Notes: generated by a model not told the origin, from the letters alone. A DNA stretch of 45,343 nt from Gammaproteobacteria bacterium (GCA_026710545.1 JAPOQU010000044.1:1-45343), one strand, 5' to 3'. Positions 24,969 to 34,644 are shown, numbered from the stretch's first letter. A program made the numbers and translations.

Positions 24969-27701
24969 ATGAAACAGACCAGACCCAGTACTGACAACTG
25001 GATTATCAGGACAAAATTGTGTCCACCGAACCTGCCGCCCGGCCTGCTTCAACGCCGGCAATTGCTGGACCGGGCCGTTTCTGCCCGCGGCTGCCGGTTA
25101 ACGATTGTCCATGCCCCGGCCGGTTACGGTAAAACGACTTTCCTCAAGCAGTGGTACGAGCACCATAGCAATCACTATGGCGCAGCGAGCTGGCTATCCC
25201 TGGACATCGAGGAAAGCAGGCCCAGTTTCTTCATCAGGTACCTGGTGGCTGCCCTCAAGCAGGCCGGCGTCCCCTGCATGTCGCTTGACGCATTACTGGG
25301 CCAGCGAATCGATGAACTCCCTGCCCGGTCCATCGCAGCTCCCATCATTCATGCGCTGGCGCAGTTTCAGCGCGACCTGGTGCTGTTTCTTGATGACTAC
25401 CAGCTGGTTTCATGTGACCCGATCAATGAAATACTACGGAAACTGGTTTTCCACCTGCCCGAAAACGTGCGCATGGTGCTGTCTTCACGGATTTATCCGG
25501 ACCTGGCGGTACAATGTCTGTGCAACCAGGGCAGCGTCAGGGAAATCGCCATTGCCGACTTGCGTTTCAGCCCGGATGAAGTGAGTTCGGTCATCGCCGA
25601 TCGGTTTGACGAAGTGGTGTTCAAACGCTTATGGAACCGGACCGAAGGCTGGCCGATTGCCTGCCGGATGATCAAAATGCTGATACGAAACCGGCTGTTC
25701 GATATAAACCACATCGACACCTTCTCAGGACGCACGGCCGAGTTGGCGCGTTATATCACCGAACAGGTGTTTACCTCGCTTACGGGGCCTGAACAGACCG
25801 TGTTGATGCACACGTCGATTGCCAACCGGTTTACCGGTGATTTGGCCAACGCCTTGTGCGGGGGTCAGGATTGCTGGCCCATCCTGGAAACGCTGGTGAG
25901 GCAGGACCTGTTTCTCATCCCGATGGATACGGAGAGCACGTGGTACCGTTATCATCAGCTGTTCCGTGAGTACCTGTATGAGCGCCTGCGCCGCGATGAC
26001 GGGGACCGCATCCTTTACCTGCACCTTAAAGCGGCCAACTGGTTCTTTGAGCAAGGCTGTGTGCCGGAGGCGGTGGAGCATGCCCTGAAGGGACAGGACC
26101 AGGACAAAGCTGCCGGGATGGTCGACGCTGCCGGCGGCTGGCGGCTGATTTACCAGGGCAGGCTGGACTGGCTGGCTGAAGTCCTGGCGCGCCTGGACAG
26201 GACCGTCATCGATACCTGTCCCAGGCTGTTCATAGCAGACCTGCTGCTACTGGTAAAACGCGGCAAACCGCACGACGCCAGGCAACGGATGAATGCGCTT
26301 CACAAGGGAACGAACAGCTTTGAACAGTGGTCTGGAAAACCGCTGGAACGGACGGTTCGCATTGAGCTTGAACTGGTCAGGCGGGTTATCCTGGATAATT
26401 ACACCGACCAGCCCGTCTCGGATGCCACCCTGTGTTTTACCATGGAATGTCTCAAAATCGTTCCCCAGGATGATGACCTGTTACGCTGTTTACTTCATGA
26501 CGCATTGAGTAGCGCCTACCTCGACGCCGGCCTGCTGAAGCAGGCAAACAGGCATATTGTCCAGGCAACGCGTATGTACCGGGATGCAGGTTTCTTTTAC
26601 GGCGCGGTCTTTATCTATTATCGCCGCGCCAACCTGGAAATGGAACGGGCAAGATTACACGGCGCGCGCAAAGAGTTATTCAAGGCAAAGGACCTGGCTC
26701 GCGAGCACCTTGACACCAATACCAATATCGCAGCCAATACATCCGTATACCTCGCCGATGTCGCATTCATGCAGAGCCGCATCGAGGAAGCCCGGCAGTG
26801 TATGGACACGGCATTGCCGGATATCGAGAAACATGACAGCTGGTTTGATTTATACGCCCGGGCCTACACTACGGCCGCAGGCGTGGCATTTATCACGCAC
26901 GGTGTGGACAACGCTCGCGCCGTGCTGGAGCGGGCGCGCAGTATTGCCGCAGAGCGAAACCTGTCCAGGCTGGCGTTGCTGGGCAACCTGATGGAAGTGA
27001 AACTGCTGTTGCTGGCAGGCCGTTTGAAGCCGGCACGTGAACTGGCAGACGCCATAGACCTGGACGGGCTCGCACGGCGATGTACAGGCCCGGATAACCG
27101 TTCCGTCTTTATACCGGAGAGAGCTGCCATCGTGTCGGCCAGGTTACTGCTGATGCAACATAAAAAGAATTCGATGCTGAACCTGTTGCAGCCCCTGGCC
27201 GCCACGCTGCAGAAACAGGGACGCTACCGGCTCCTGGTTGAGGTCCGGCTGTTGCTGGCTCGGGCATTTTATGCCCTGAATGACTTTGAAAACGCAGCAA
27301 ACCTGCTCAGCGCAGCGGTTGACATCGCGATATATGAGGATTACAAACGGCCCTTCGTAGATGAAGGAAAAATAATAACCGGTATATATGACCGGTTGTA
27401 TGAACACCGGCCGGTGAAAAACAGCAACCGCTTCCACAGGACATTTATGGGCCAGATAAACCGTCTCGTCAGGCAGGAGTCCTGTACCGTTAACAGGCAT
27501 GCCTGCCTGCATGGCCTGACCCATAAGGAATTCAGGGTAATCACCGAAATGGCGAAAGGACAAACCAACAAGGAAATTGCATCCAACCTTTACATCACCG
27601 AAGATACCGTCAAGTACCGGTTGAAAAAACTGTTCAAAAAATGGAATGTTACGTCCCGGGATGACGCCGTCAGGATGGCCAGGGACAAGTCGCTGCTGTA
27701 A
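24969..27701 (+). CDS. MalT/LuxR-family ATP-dependent transcriptional regulator
   Basis: A 910-residue regulator (E. coli MalT is 901). The N-terminus has a P-loop in APAGYGKTTFLKQW (about residues 49-62) and a Walker B-like segment LVLFLDDYQLV. A winged-helix and superhelical TPR-like middle (about 350-830) senses the inducer, and the LuxR-type helix-turn-helix is at the C-terminus (LTHKEFRVITEMAKGQTNKEIA). This is a STAND-class activator. The inducer is unknown; maltose use is only one option in this family. The decayed sugar cluster lies just downstream. Confidence 0.88.
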   Translation: MKQTRPSTDNWIIRTKLCPPNLPPGLLQRRQLLDRAVSARGCRLTIVHAPAGYGKTTFLKQWYEHHSNHYGAASWLSLDIEESRPSFFIRYLVAALKQAGVPCMSLDALLGQRIDELPARSIAAPIIHALAQFQRDLVLFLDDYQLVSCDPINEILRKLVFHLPENVRMVLSSRIYPDLAVQCLCNQGSVREIAIADLRFSPDEVSSVIADRFDEVVFKRLWNRTEGWPIACRMIKMLIRNRLFDINHIDTFSGRTAELARYITEQVFTSLTGPEQTVLMHTSIANRFTGDLANALCGGQDCWPILETLVRQDLFLIPMDTESTWYRYHQLFREYLYERLRRDDGDRILYLHLKAANWFFEQGCVPEAVEHALKGQDQDKAAGMVDAAGGWRLIYQGRLDWLAEVLARLDRTVIDTCPRLFIADLLLLVKRGKPHDARQRMNALHKGTNSFEQWSGKPLERTVRIELELVRRVILDNYTDQPVSDATLCFTMECLKIVPQDDDLLRCLLHDALSSAYLDAGLLKQANRHIVQATRMYRDAGFFYGAVFIYYRRANLEMERARLHGARKELFKAKDLAREHLDTNTNIAANTSVYLADVAFMQSRIEEARQCMDTALPDIEKHDSWFDLYARAYTTAAGVAFITHGVDNARAVLERARSIAAERNLSRLALLGNLMEVKLLLLAGRLKPARELADAIDLDGLARRCTGPDNRSVFIPERAAIVSARLLLMQHKKNSMLNLLQPLAATLQKQGRYRLLVEVRLLLARAFYALNDFENAANLLSAAVDIAIYEDYKRPFVDEGKIITGIYDRLYEHRPVKNSNRFHRTFMGQINRLVRQESCTVNRHACLHGLTHKEFRVITEMAKGQTNKEIASNLYITEDTVKYRLKKLFKKWNVTSRDDAVRMARDKSLL

Positions 27702-27849
27702 CCTGCAATACCACTGATTATTTCCCTTTTACAGGGTGTATGCGTTATCCCTGGACCTGCGCACAGGATGTAAATGACAGTGGAAAATCAGGCTGCGCGG
27801 CTGCTCTAATCCATTCCTTCGCCTTCCGGATTGGACCGGCAGCAAAATG

Positions 27850-28905
27850 TCAGGTCTCTCTCAGGACAATATGTGTCGGCAGCATAACCGATTTGGGATT
27901 GAAACCGTCCAGTATCTGCATGAGTTTTTCAACCAGTAGCCCTCCCGCCTTGACAGTATCCTGCTGGATGGTGCTGATTGCAGGTGAAAAATAAGAGGCG
28001 ACCGGTATATCGTTATAACCGATAATGGCAACATCCTTACCCGGGGTCCTCCCGGTTTCCTTTAACGCGGCGGCAAACGCGATTGCCATAATATCGCTGA
28101 CGGCAAATACCGCATCTACAGTCCCGCTTGAGTTTGCCAGAAAGTGTTTTGCCGCCCTGTAACTGGCTTCGTAGGTAAAATCCGTTATTGTCAAATCCGT
28201 AATTTTGCCTTGCTTCCCTCCTTCCTGTAATCCTGTTTTCATACCTTCCCTGCGTAAGCGGAATTCCAGATGCTGGGAATTTCCCATAAACAGGATATTC
28301 TTGTAACCAAGACTGGCAAACCTGCTGCCGACCAGGTGTCCCCCGTATAAATTATCACTCCCCACGGTACAGTACTTCGGCTCGCTGGTCACACCTCCCC
28401 AGACGACGAAGGGCGCCTTGAGCCGCGCCAGGTCTTCCAGAATTTGCTCCTTATCCCCCTGGCCCAGAAAAATAATTCCATCCGCGCTTTTTGCAGCAAG
28501 AATATTCTGGTAAGACAGCGCATTATCTACAACCGGGGAACACAGCAGCACATCCTGTTCACGAACAGAGAGCGCGTTAACAATATCGGTGAGCAGTTCA
28601 AAAATAAACGGGTCGGATATACGCTGACCGGGGTATGAGGGAAAGTCCAGGGCAATCGCTATAGTATTGGTGCGTTTATCTCTCAGTTTCCTGGCGTTTT
28701 TATTAACCGTATAGCCACATTTTGTCGCGGCCTCAACTACAAGAGTCTTGGTCTCTACGGTTACCAGGGGGCTGTCGCGTAAAGCCCTTGATACAGTCGC
28801 CTTGGACAAGTTTGTCAGTTGCGCAATGTGATCCATCGTCATTGCACTTGATATATCAGGTATTGCCGGTTTTTTAATATTGTCTCTTTTTACTCTCTTT
28901 GCCAT
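27850..28905 (-). CDS. LacI-family transcriptional repressor
   Basis: A 351-residue regulator. TMDHIAQLTNLSKATVSRAL is the LacI helix-turn-helix (about residues 22-41), followed by the hinge and the periplasmic-binding-protein-like sensor domain (TIAIALDF, GVTSEPKYCTVGSDN, VAIIGYNDIPVASYF). GGGGGG lies about six bases before the ATG. It is transcribed toward the MalT-like gene and stands next to pgmB, so it probably controls the sugar phosphorolysis genes. Confidence 0.92.
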   Translation of the reverse strand: MAKRVKRDNIKKPAIPDISSAMTMDHIAQLTNLSKATVSRALRDSPLVTVETKTLVVEAATKCGYTVNKNARKLRDKRTNTIAIALDFPSYPGQRISDPFIFELLTDIVNALSVREQDVLLCSPVVDNALSYQNILAAKSADGIIFLGQGDKEQILEDLARLKAPFVVWGGVTSEPKYCTVGSDNLYGGHLVGSRFASLGYKNILFMGNSQHLEFRLRREGMKTGLQEGGKQGKITDLTITDFTYEASYRAAKHFLANSSGTVDAVFAVSDIMAIAFAAALKETGRTPGKDVAIIGYNDIPVASYFSPAISTIQQDTVKAGGLLVEKLMQILDGFNPKSVMLPTHIVLRET

Positions 28906-29017
28906 GGAAGCCCCCCTACCCCTGTTTTCGGGTCAACTTCATCAGGTGACAGAAAACAACCTGTCTGCTTTCTTGCAAGCCTCTGACGCGCGCTATGCAA
29001 CTAGATGTTTCAATAAA

Positions 29018-29153
29018 TTACGTAATAATGTTAACATACCTCTGGATGATCGGCTTGATTTCTTCTTTCCAGGAAAGGTCCAGCTCCACCGCCGGTACCC
29101 AGTCCTTGTCCCCCGGTTGTAAACCTGTTGATGGTTTGGATATTCGGAACGAT
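29018..29153 (-). pseudogene. Unidentified coding remnant after pgmB
   Basis: Two frames in series look coding. One reads IVPNIQTINRFTTG; after removing one G from a GGGGG run it continues as DKDWVPAVELDLSW and KEEIKPIIQRYVNIIT to a stop at 29018. It begins directly after the pgmB stop on the same strand. I do not recognise the family. It is probably the last part of a gene that belonged to the sugar operon. Confidence 0.35.
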
Positions 29154-29807
29154 TTATACGCAGAACGGCGGGATCATTCCCAGGGAAAAATCCGCGAGTG
29201 AAGCGAATACCATATCCGCCTGGCAAAGTCGCTTGCGGCAACCAATTCCTATAGCCATCATTTTCGCCGCCCGTATTGCCCGGATACCGGCTTCCGCATC
29301 TTCGAAAGCAATACAAAATCGCGGCTCCGCATCTACCCCCATTGCTGCAGACAGGAAAATGTCCGGATGCGGCTTGGGGTTCGTAATATATTTTGCATCC
29401 ACGATGTAATCCAGTAGTGGTGCTATTCCGAGATTTTTGATTACGTCCGGCGCATTTTCACTGGCCGAGGCAAGCGCGGTTTTGATGCCCCGGGTACGGC
29501 AAGCGTCAAGCACGGTAACCGCTCCCGGCAGCAGGTCCTCCGGTGTAAGTGAACCGATTATTTCCCGGTAATAATTGTTTTTTCCGGCTGCGAGGGAAGC
29601 TTTTTCCGCGGCAGAAAACTCTCGCCCCGACCGCTCAAGCAAAATTTCGAGTGAAGCCATCCTGGACACACCTTTGAGACGTTCATTGATTTGCTTGTCG
29701 AAATATATCCCCTTCTCTTTTGCCAGGCGCAGCCATGAGAGATAGTGGGCCTGCGTCGTGTCGGCGAGGACACCGTCAAGGTCAAATATGGCAGCGGCTA
29801 CATGCAT
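29154..29807 (-). CDS. pgmB: Beta-phosphoglucomutase
   Basis: A 217-residue HAD-superfamily enzyme. The catalytic aspartates lie in FDLDGVLADT (residues 8-17); RLKGVSR is the cap-domain substrate loop, ALASASENA is motif II, and NPKPHPDIFLSAA with CIAFEDAEAGI are motifs III and IV. It converts beta-glucose 1-phosphate to glucose 6-phosphate. That substrate comes from inverting GH65 disaccharide phosphorylases, whose last 43 codons remain 24 bases upstream. The gene looks intact though its source enzyme is gone. Confidence 0.93.
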   Translation of the reverse strand: MHVAAAIFDLDGVLADTTQAHYLSWLRLAKEKGIYFDKQINERLKGVSRMASLEILLERSGREFSAAEKASLAAGKNNYYREIIGSLTPEDLLPGAVTVLDACRTRGIKTALASASENAPDVIKNLGIAPLLDYIVDAKYITNPKPHPDIFLSAAMGVDAEPRFCIAFEDAEAGIRAIRAAKMMAIGIGCRKRLCQADMVFASLADFSLGMIPPFCV

Positions 29808-29831
29808 CGAATAACGCTTCAGTCTACTGGA

Positions 29832-29963
29832 TTAAGATGTATGCCTGTTATCGAACGAAAGCCGATCTTCCAGGCCGTAGACTGTTTCCCCGTGATAAAT
29901 GTCAATTTCCTTACCTTTCAGCAAATGATAATCCACCCTGTCACCGGCAACTGATATCGGCAT
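29832..29963 (-). pseudogene. GH65 disaccharide phosphorylase, C-terminal tail remnant
   Basis: A 43-codon frame reading MPISVAGDRVDYHLLKGKEI then DIYHGETVYGLEDRLSF. It resembles the C-terminal beta-domain of GH65 kojibiose/maltose phosphorylases (the form v-x-Y-x-L-x-x-G-x-x-I-x-I-x-H). An in-frame TGA lies two codons before the ATG and no phosphorylase sequence follows upstream. The order phosphorylase-pgmB is standard. The gene seems deleted down to this tail. Confidence 0.55.
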
Positions 29964-29971
29964 GCTATGTC

Positions 29972-30165
29972 ATTTTTGAATAATAAAAAGCACAAAATAT
30001 TATACTCTGCTCATATTATGATTTGAAATGCATTTCATTAAGTATATGATCTCCCTGGTTGATATGCCTATAGCATGTGCGTAAATTTCATATAAATCAG
30101 TCGATTAATCCGACTGCCAGTGTTACGGACCGGCTCTCCACCAGGTCACTTGACGGTCGGGGTCT
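29972..30165. other. AT-rich intergenic region before the glucokinase remnant
   Basis: About 190 bases without an ORF and much richer in AT than the flanks, with several TATAAT-like words (for example ATATTATAC near 29997 and ATATTATGA near 30013). It probably held the divergent promoters of the pgmB and glucokinase genes. No clear operator palindrome was found by eye. Confidence 0.4.
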
Positions 30166-31151
30166 ATGATGAGTTATCCGGAGTGCGAATTTGTCATGCA
30201 TCTTGTAATAGAACTGGGCGGGACGAATACGAGATTTGCTTTTTTCCGCTCTCTCGTTGAACCGGTTCCGGAGTGCGTCCGCGTTATTCCAACAAGTCGT
30301 TTCAATTCGGTGACCGATGCAGTTGAATGGTACCTGTCAAAGACGCCGTCAAGTCCTGTTGAAAATGTATGCCTGGCAATCGCCGGACCTGCCAGGGGGC
30401 CGGCGTACCGGTTGACAAACAATAACTTGTCATTCGAAAAGGACTCCATAGCGCGGATTACAGGGGCAAAAAATATCGATGTGGTAAATGATTTTGCCGC
30501 ATTCGCGGCTTATCTGCCATATATTCCCGGGGATGAACTGGTCAGTGTTCGCGCCGGTTATCAGGATCGTGCCGGAACCAGATTGGCTCTCGGTCCGGGA
30601 ACGGGTATGGGTATGGCTGTGCTGGTGCGGGTCGGTAGAAGTTGGCATGTAGTGGCCAGTGAAGGCGGAAACACAGGCTTCTCCCCTGCTACGCGCTGGA
30701 AATTGATATTCTGAAGATCCTGCACAGGCGCACTGGCCGTGTCGTAATTGAGGACCTGCTTTCCGGAAGCGGACTGGTATTACTATACAATACACTTTGC
30801 ACTATCCACGATTTCATGCCTCAACAAGTTACCGCAGTCCGGATTACCGAGCTTGCCCTGGAGGGAATCGATCCGGTTTGCATCGAAACCGTCAATACAT
30901 TTTGTGGGATGTTAGGTGAGTACGCCGGCGACATGGCGCTGACGGTAAGCGCTTCAGGTGGCGTTTATCTGGGAGGAGGTATTCTGCCGCGCATTGTACC
31001 GATACTGGGTACCAGTACATTCAGCACACGTTTTACTTCGAAATGGAAATTATACGGTTTTATGAATGACATTCCTGTATGGCTCGTCACAGCTGAATAC
31101 CCGGCTTTAATCGGCGCTTGTCACCTGCTCCGCCAGCAACTGAATATATAG
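30166..31151 (+). pseudogene. glk: Glucokinase, interrupted by a frameshift
   Basis: The first frame (from ATG 30166, possibly 30196) gives ELGGTNTRFAFF, the ATP-binding phosphate-1 loop, then FAIAGP-like CLAIAGPARG and LGPGTGMGMAVLV. It ends at a stop at 30714. In the next frame LEIDILKILHRRTGRV, EDLLSGSGLVLLY and SGGVYLGGGILPRI continue the glucokinase to a stop at 31151. The join is near 30685-30696 and needs one extra base (or two fewer). Glucokinase would phosphorylate the glucose released by disaccharide phosphorolysis. Either a real mutation or a sequence error. Confidence 0.85.
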
Positions 31152-31255
31152 TTGCAGGCTGCATCGCTTCTTCCGTGCCGGACTGACCTTGTCCCCTTTC
31201 TTACACTTTCCAATTAACGTACCATATCCGGACTTCCGGGTCTTTTACTTTCCTG

Positions 31256-32140
31256 ATGCCGCAATTAATGCGTATGCTGAGTTCCCTTGTTCTTGTCATT
31301 TCAGCACTTTTCCTTGGCTTGATGGTCCTGCTCTTCATTTTCCAGGAAAAAATGGTCTTTTTCCCCGGAAAGACGATCGGCGACACCCCTGAAGCTGCCG
31401 GTTTGAAGTATGAAGATGTTCATCTGACCACGGATGATAATATTAAAATTCACGGCTGGTATGTTCCCCATCCGGACGCACAGGCAACCCTGCTGTTTTT
31501 TCACGGCAATGCCGGAAACCTGTCTCACCGGCTTGATTCAATTGCCATATTTCACGATATGGGCCTGTCGGTTTTCATCATCGACTACCGCGGATACGGC
31601 AGAAGCGGCGGGCGGCCATCCGAGCACGGGACCTACCGGGATGCAATGGCTGCCTGGAACTACCTGGTTGATGAACGGCAGTTGCGCCCGGATGAGATCA
31701 TCGTATTCGGACGCTCCCTGGGCGGCGCGGTAGCCGCCTGGTTAGCCGCAAAGGTCAGGCCCGCGGCAGTGATACTGGAATCAACGTTCACGTCCGTCAA
31801 GGAACTGGGAAAACACTATTATCCCTACCTGCCTGTCTCCTGGATCTCACGGATACATTACCCGGTAGATGAATATATAGCCTCGTTCAACAGCCCGGTC
31901 CTGGTTATCCATAGCGAGCAGGATGAAGTGGTCCCGGCCAGGTTGGGTCAGCGCCTGTTCGGCTACGCACCGGAACCGAAAATGTTTCTCTCCATTTCCG
32001 GGGATCACAACAACGGGTTTTTGTTGAGCAGGGATGCCTATGTCAAAGGCATCAAACGTTTCCTTCAAACCTGCATGGATATCCGTTGGACGGATTTATC
32101 GTACGCTGCCCGAAACCAGTCCATTGATCCGTCAGGGTGA
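31256..32140 (+). CDS. Membrane-anchored alpha/beta hydrolase (BEM46/YfhR-like)
   Basis: A 294-residue protein with an N-terminal membrane segment (about 8-29). The hydrolase core has FFHGNAGNLSHR (oxyanion hole), YRGYGRSGG, and the nucleophile elbow GRSLGGAVA. Aspartate in SEQDEVVPAR and histidine in ISGDHNNGF complete the triad. The layout matches YfhR/ABHD13-like esterases with unknown substrates. ATG 31256 gives only a few residues before the anchor; a second ATG lies four codons later. Confidence 0.85.
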   Translation: MPQLMRMLSSLVLVISALFLGLMVLLFIFQEKMVFFPGKTIGDTPEAAGLKYEDVHLTTDDNIKIHGWYVPHPDAQATLLFFHGNAGNLSHRLDSIAIFHDMGLSVFIIDYRGYGRSGGRPSEHGTYRDAMAAWNYLVDERQLRPDEIIVFGRSLGGAVAAWLAAKVRPAAVILESTFTSVKELGKHYYPYLPVSWISRIHYPVDEYIASFNSPVLVIHSEQDEVVPARLGQRLFGYAPEPKMFLSISGDHNNGFLLSRDAYVKGIKRFLQTCMDIRWTDLSYAARNQSIDPSG

Positions 32141-32152
32141 AATAGCGTAAAC

Positions 32153-34168
32153 TCAAAACCTGTATTCAAACCCTGCCCCCAGGTCGAAATCAGAATCATA
32201 ACCGCCGGTTATGGCTGTTTTCTTGTTGATTTCATAACTTAGCTGCACCTGGTATTCAGCATCGCTATTCCAGTTCCAGTGAAAGCGCGCCCGATCCGTC
32301 AACTGCAGTTCGCTTTCCAGTTCCAGGCGGAAATGACCGCTGGTATCGATGCGCATATCCGCATCGATCAGCAACGGCAGCACGTAGGCCGCACCGGCTA
32401 TCCCCCTGTTCTCAGCGCTGTCCTCCCGTTCCAGACCGGCGCCGGCGTACAGGGCCAGGAAGCGGGTTAACTGCCTCCGGTAGGTAACGTCGACATCGTA
32501 TTCGTCCCCGTAGTCAAAGTCATATTCCACCTCAAAACCGTTGCGCACGTTGTACGCCCATAGCCGCCCGGCCACCATCTGCGACTGGAACGCCGTGTCT
32601 GCAAACAGGTACCAGGGATCACCGTACTTGCGGTGAAACCGGTAGAACCGGGAGTTGAAATAATCATCCTGGCCGGCGGGCAGGTAACTCACCACCCGCG
32701 CCATGCCGCTTTGCATGTGGTAGAGGTTGTGGCAGTGGAAGAACCAGTCTTTTTCCTCGTCGGCGGCAAATTCTATGGTGACCGTATCCAGGGGCGGCAC
32801 GTTGACCGTGTGTTTCAACGGCGCATAGTCGGCCTGGCCGTTCAGCACCCGGAAGAAATGGCCGTGCAGGTGGATGGGATGGTGCATCATCGTCTCGTTA
32901 ATCAGCTTGAAACGTACGACCTCACCCTTGTTAATCCTGATCTTGTCGACCTCGGTCAGGGTCTTGTTATCGAATGACCAGGTGTATCTCTCCATGCTCC
33001 CGGTCAGTCTCAGGTCGATTTCCCTGGTATCCCGGCCCGCGTCGAAAACCGTCGGGTTCTTCGCCTTCAGGCCGGCATATTCACTCGTATGGTGCATGGA
33101 ACCGTGCGGGTCGGCATGCACCATCCGGCCGCGCCTGCGGCTGTGGCTGCCGTGCCCGGTCAGGTAAAGATTGGGTTTCAGCGCCGGCAGGACCGGCACT
33201 GCATCACCGGTACCCAGGTAATAGGAAGCATGCCCTGAAACATCTTCCGACGTGGCCCGCAGTTCATAGCGTTTGTCTGCGCGGATATCGACGATCACGT
33301 CATAGGTTTCCGCGGTTGCCAGGCGCAACCGTTCCACGGCCCTGTCGACGACAGGCACGCCGTCCGCTTCGATCAAGAGCATGTCGCCGCCGCTGAACTC
33401 GACGTGGAAATAACTGGAGGCCGAGGCGTTGATAATGCGCAACCTGACCCTGTCACCCTGTTTAACCCCGGCATTATGCAGGCTTTGTTGTCCGTTGATC
33501 AGGAACGCATCGTAGCCCACATCGGACAGGTCCATGGGGCCCATGCGTATGAGTGCGCCGTCGATCCTGTTTTTAATCGCCTGTTTGCCGTTGTTCAGGA
33601 CACCCTGCCAGGACTGGACGGTATCCTTTTTCAACGAGTAATAATCATCCTCGCGCTTCAGGTTACGCAACACAGTACGCGGGTGTTCATCGGTCCAGTC
33701 CGACAAGACCACGACCAGGTCCTTGTCGTAGCGGTGCGTCTCGCCCGGGTTGCGGAACACGAGAGCGCCGTAGAGGCCCCGCTGCTCCTGCAAACCGGTA
33801 TGGGCATGGTACCAGTAGGTGCCGGTGTGGGTAACCGGGTATTCAAAGGTCAGCGAACTCCCGGCGGCAATGGGCGGCGTGGTCAGGTAAGGCACGCCGT
33901 CCTGGTCATTCGGCAGCAGCACACCGTGCCAGTGAATCGAGGTATCCACGTCCATGCGGTTGTTGAACGTGATCCTGAGCGTGTCGTTCAGGTCAGCCTC
34001 GATAGTCGGCCCCGGAATCCCGCCATCGATGACCAGCGCGCGAACCGGTTTACCGGTAATGTTTATGTCCCGGTAATCAATATCAAATTCATAAGCGACC
34101 GTGCCTGCCGCAACCCTGAACGGCATGGACAAAACAATCAACAACACGTATAGGACAGACTTGCGCAT
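32153..34168 (-). CDS. CopA-type multicopper oxidase fused to a CopB-like outer-membrane beta-barrel
   Basis: A 671-residue protein. After a Sec-type signal peptide (cleavage near AAG, residue 22) come the cupredoxin copper motifs HWHGVLLPNDQDG, WYHAHTGLQEQ, HPIHLHGHFF and HCHNLYHMQSGM, covering the T1, T2 and T3 sites. This part (to about 500) matches CopA/PcoA. The last 165 residues are a beta-barrel-like sequence (RLWAYNVRNGFEVEYDF, YRRQLTRFLALYAGAG) ending GAGFEYRF, as in CopB/PcoB. The two are normally separate genes. There is no twin-arginine motif. Likely role: copper oxidation and detoxification at the outer membrane. Confidence 0.87.
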   Translation of the reverse strand: MRKSVLYVLLIVLSMPFRVAAGTVAYEFDIDYRDINITGKPVRALVIDGGIPGPTIEADLNDTLRITFNNRMDVDTSIHWHGVLLPNDQDGVPYLTTPPIAAGSSLTFEYPVTHTGTYWYHAHTGLQEQRGLYGALVFRNPGETHRYDKDLVVVLSDWTDEHPRTVLRNLKREDDYYSLKKDTVQSWQGVLNNGKQAIKNRIDGALIRMGPMDLSDVGYDAFLINGQQSLHNAGVKQGDRVRLRIINASASSYFHVEFSGGDMLLIEADGVPVVDRAVERLRLATAETYDVIVDIRADKRYELRATSEDVSGHASYYLGTGDAVPVLPALKPNLYLTGHGSHSRRRGRMVHADPHGSMHHTSEYAGLKAKNPTVFDAGRDTREIDLRLTGSMERYTWSFDNKTLTEVDKIRINKGEVVRFKLINETMMHHPIHLHGHFFRVLNGQADYAPLKHTVNVPPLDTVTIEFAADEEKDWFFHCHNLYHMQSGMARVVSYLPAGQDDYFNSRFYRFHRKYGDPWYLFADTAFQSQMVAGRLWAYNVRNGFEVEYDFDYGDEYDVDVTYRRQLTRFLALYAGAGLEREDSAENRGIAGAAYVLPLLIDADMRIDTSGHFRLELESELQLTDRARFHWNWNSDAEYQVQLSYEINKKTAITGGYDSDFDLGAGFEYRF

Positions 34169-34296
34169 CCATCATCACCCGGTTAATAGGTTGGATTGCC
34201 GTTAACACGGCAGGTTCCCGGGACTGGGCCGGTTACCCCGCAACGGCAGTGAGTTCAATAAAATGGCAGCCCGTAACCCCGGCTGGGATATACGGG

Positions 34297-34644
34297 TTAA
34301 AGGGATAACTTCGGGGGGTGAAAAATATCTTCCGGACCGGAATAAATATACCTGTGGCCCGGGTAATTGATGCGTTCCTTATCCATATCCGCCGGTAAGT
34401 GGCCGGACAGGTATACGGCGGAGAACGTGGCGCCCGGGCAGCAATGCTGGGCATCACAGGTATCCGGGCTATTGTTATTTTCTGCCTCGGCCTGGTGGCA
34501 GCCGGTCGCCGTCTCAATTACACCAGGTTGACTTTCAGCAGGGTCGCGGGCCGTCTCCTGGCAGGTTTGAAAGGCATTCGCCAATCCCTGGGGGCCGAAT
34601 AAAAACAAAGCCAGCAGCAGTAAATAATGCTTATACTTACCCAT
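34297..34644 (-). CDS. Exported Cys-rich small protein, probable copper-linked
   Basis: A 115-residue protein with a signal peptide (LLLLALFLFGPQGLANA). The mature part has cysteines in QTCQET, TGCHQ, DTCDAQHCCPG. It ends with the proline-rich IFHPPKLSL. Such Cys/His-rich exported proteins often precede copA genes and may bind or report copper. The family is not firmly identified. It lies 128 bases upstream of the copA-copB fusion on the same strand. Confidence 0.65.
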   Translation of the reverse strand: MGKYKHYLLLLALFLFGPQGLANAFQTCQETARDPAESQPGVIETATGCHQAEAENNNSPDTCDAQHCCPGATFSAVYLSGHLPADMDKERINYPGHRYIYSGPEDIFHPPKLSL

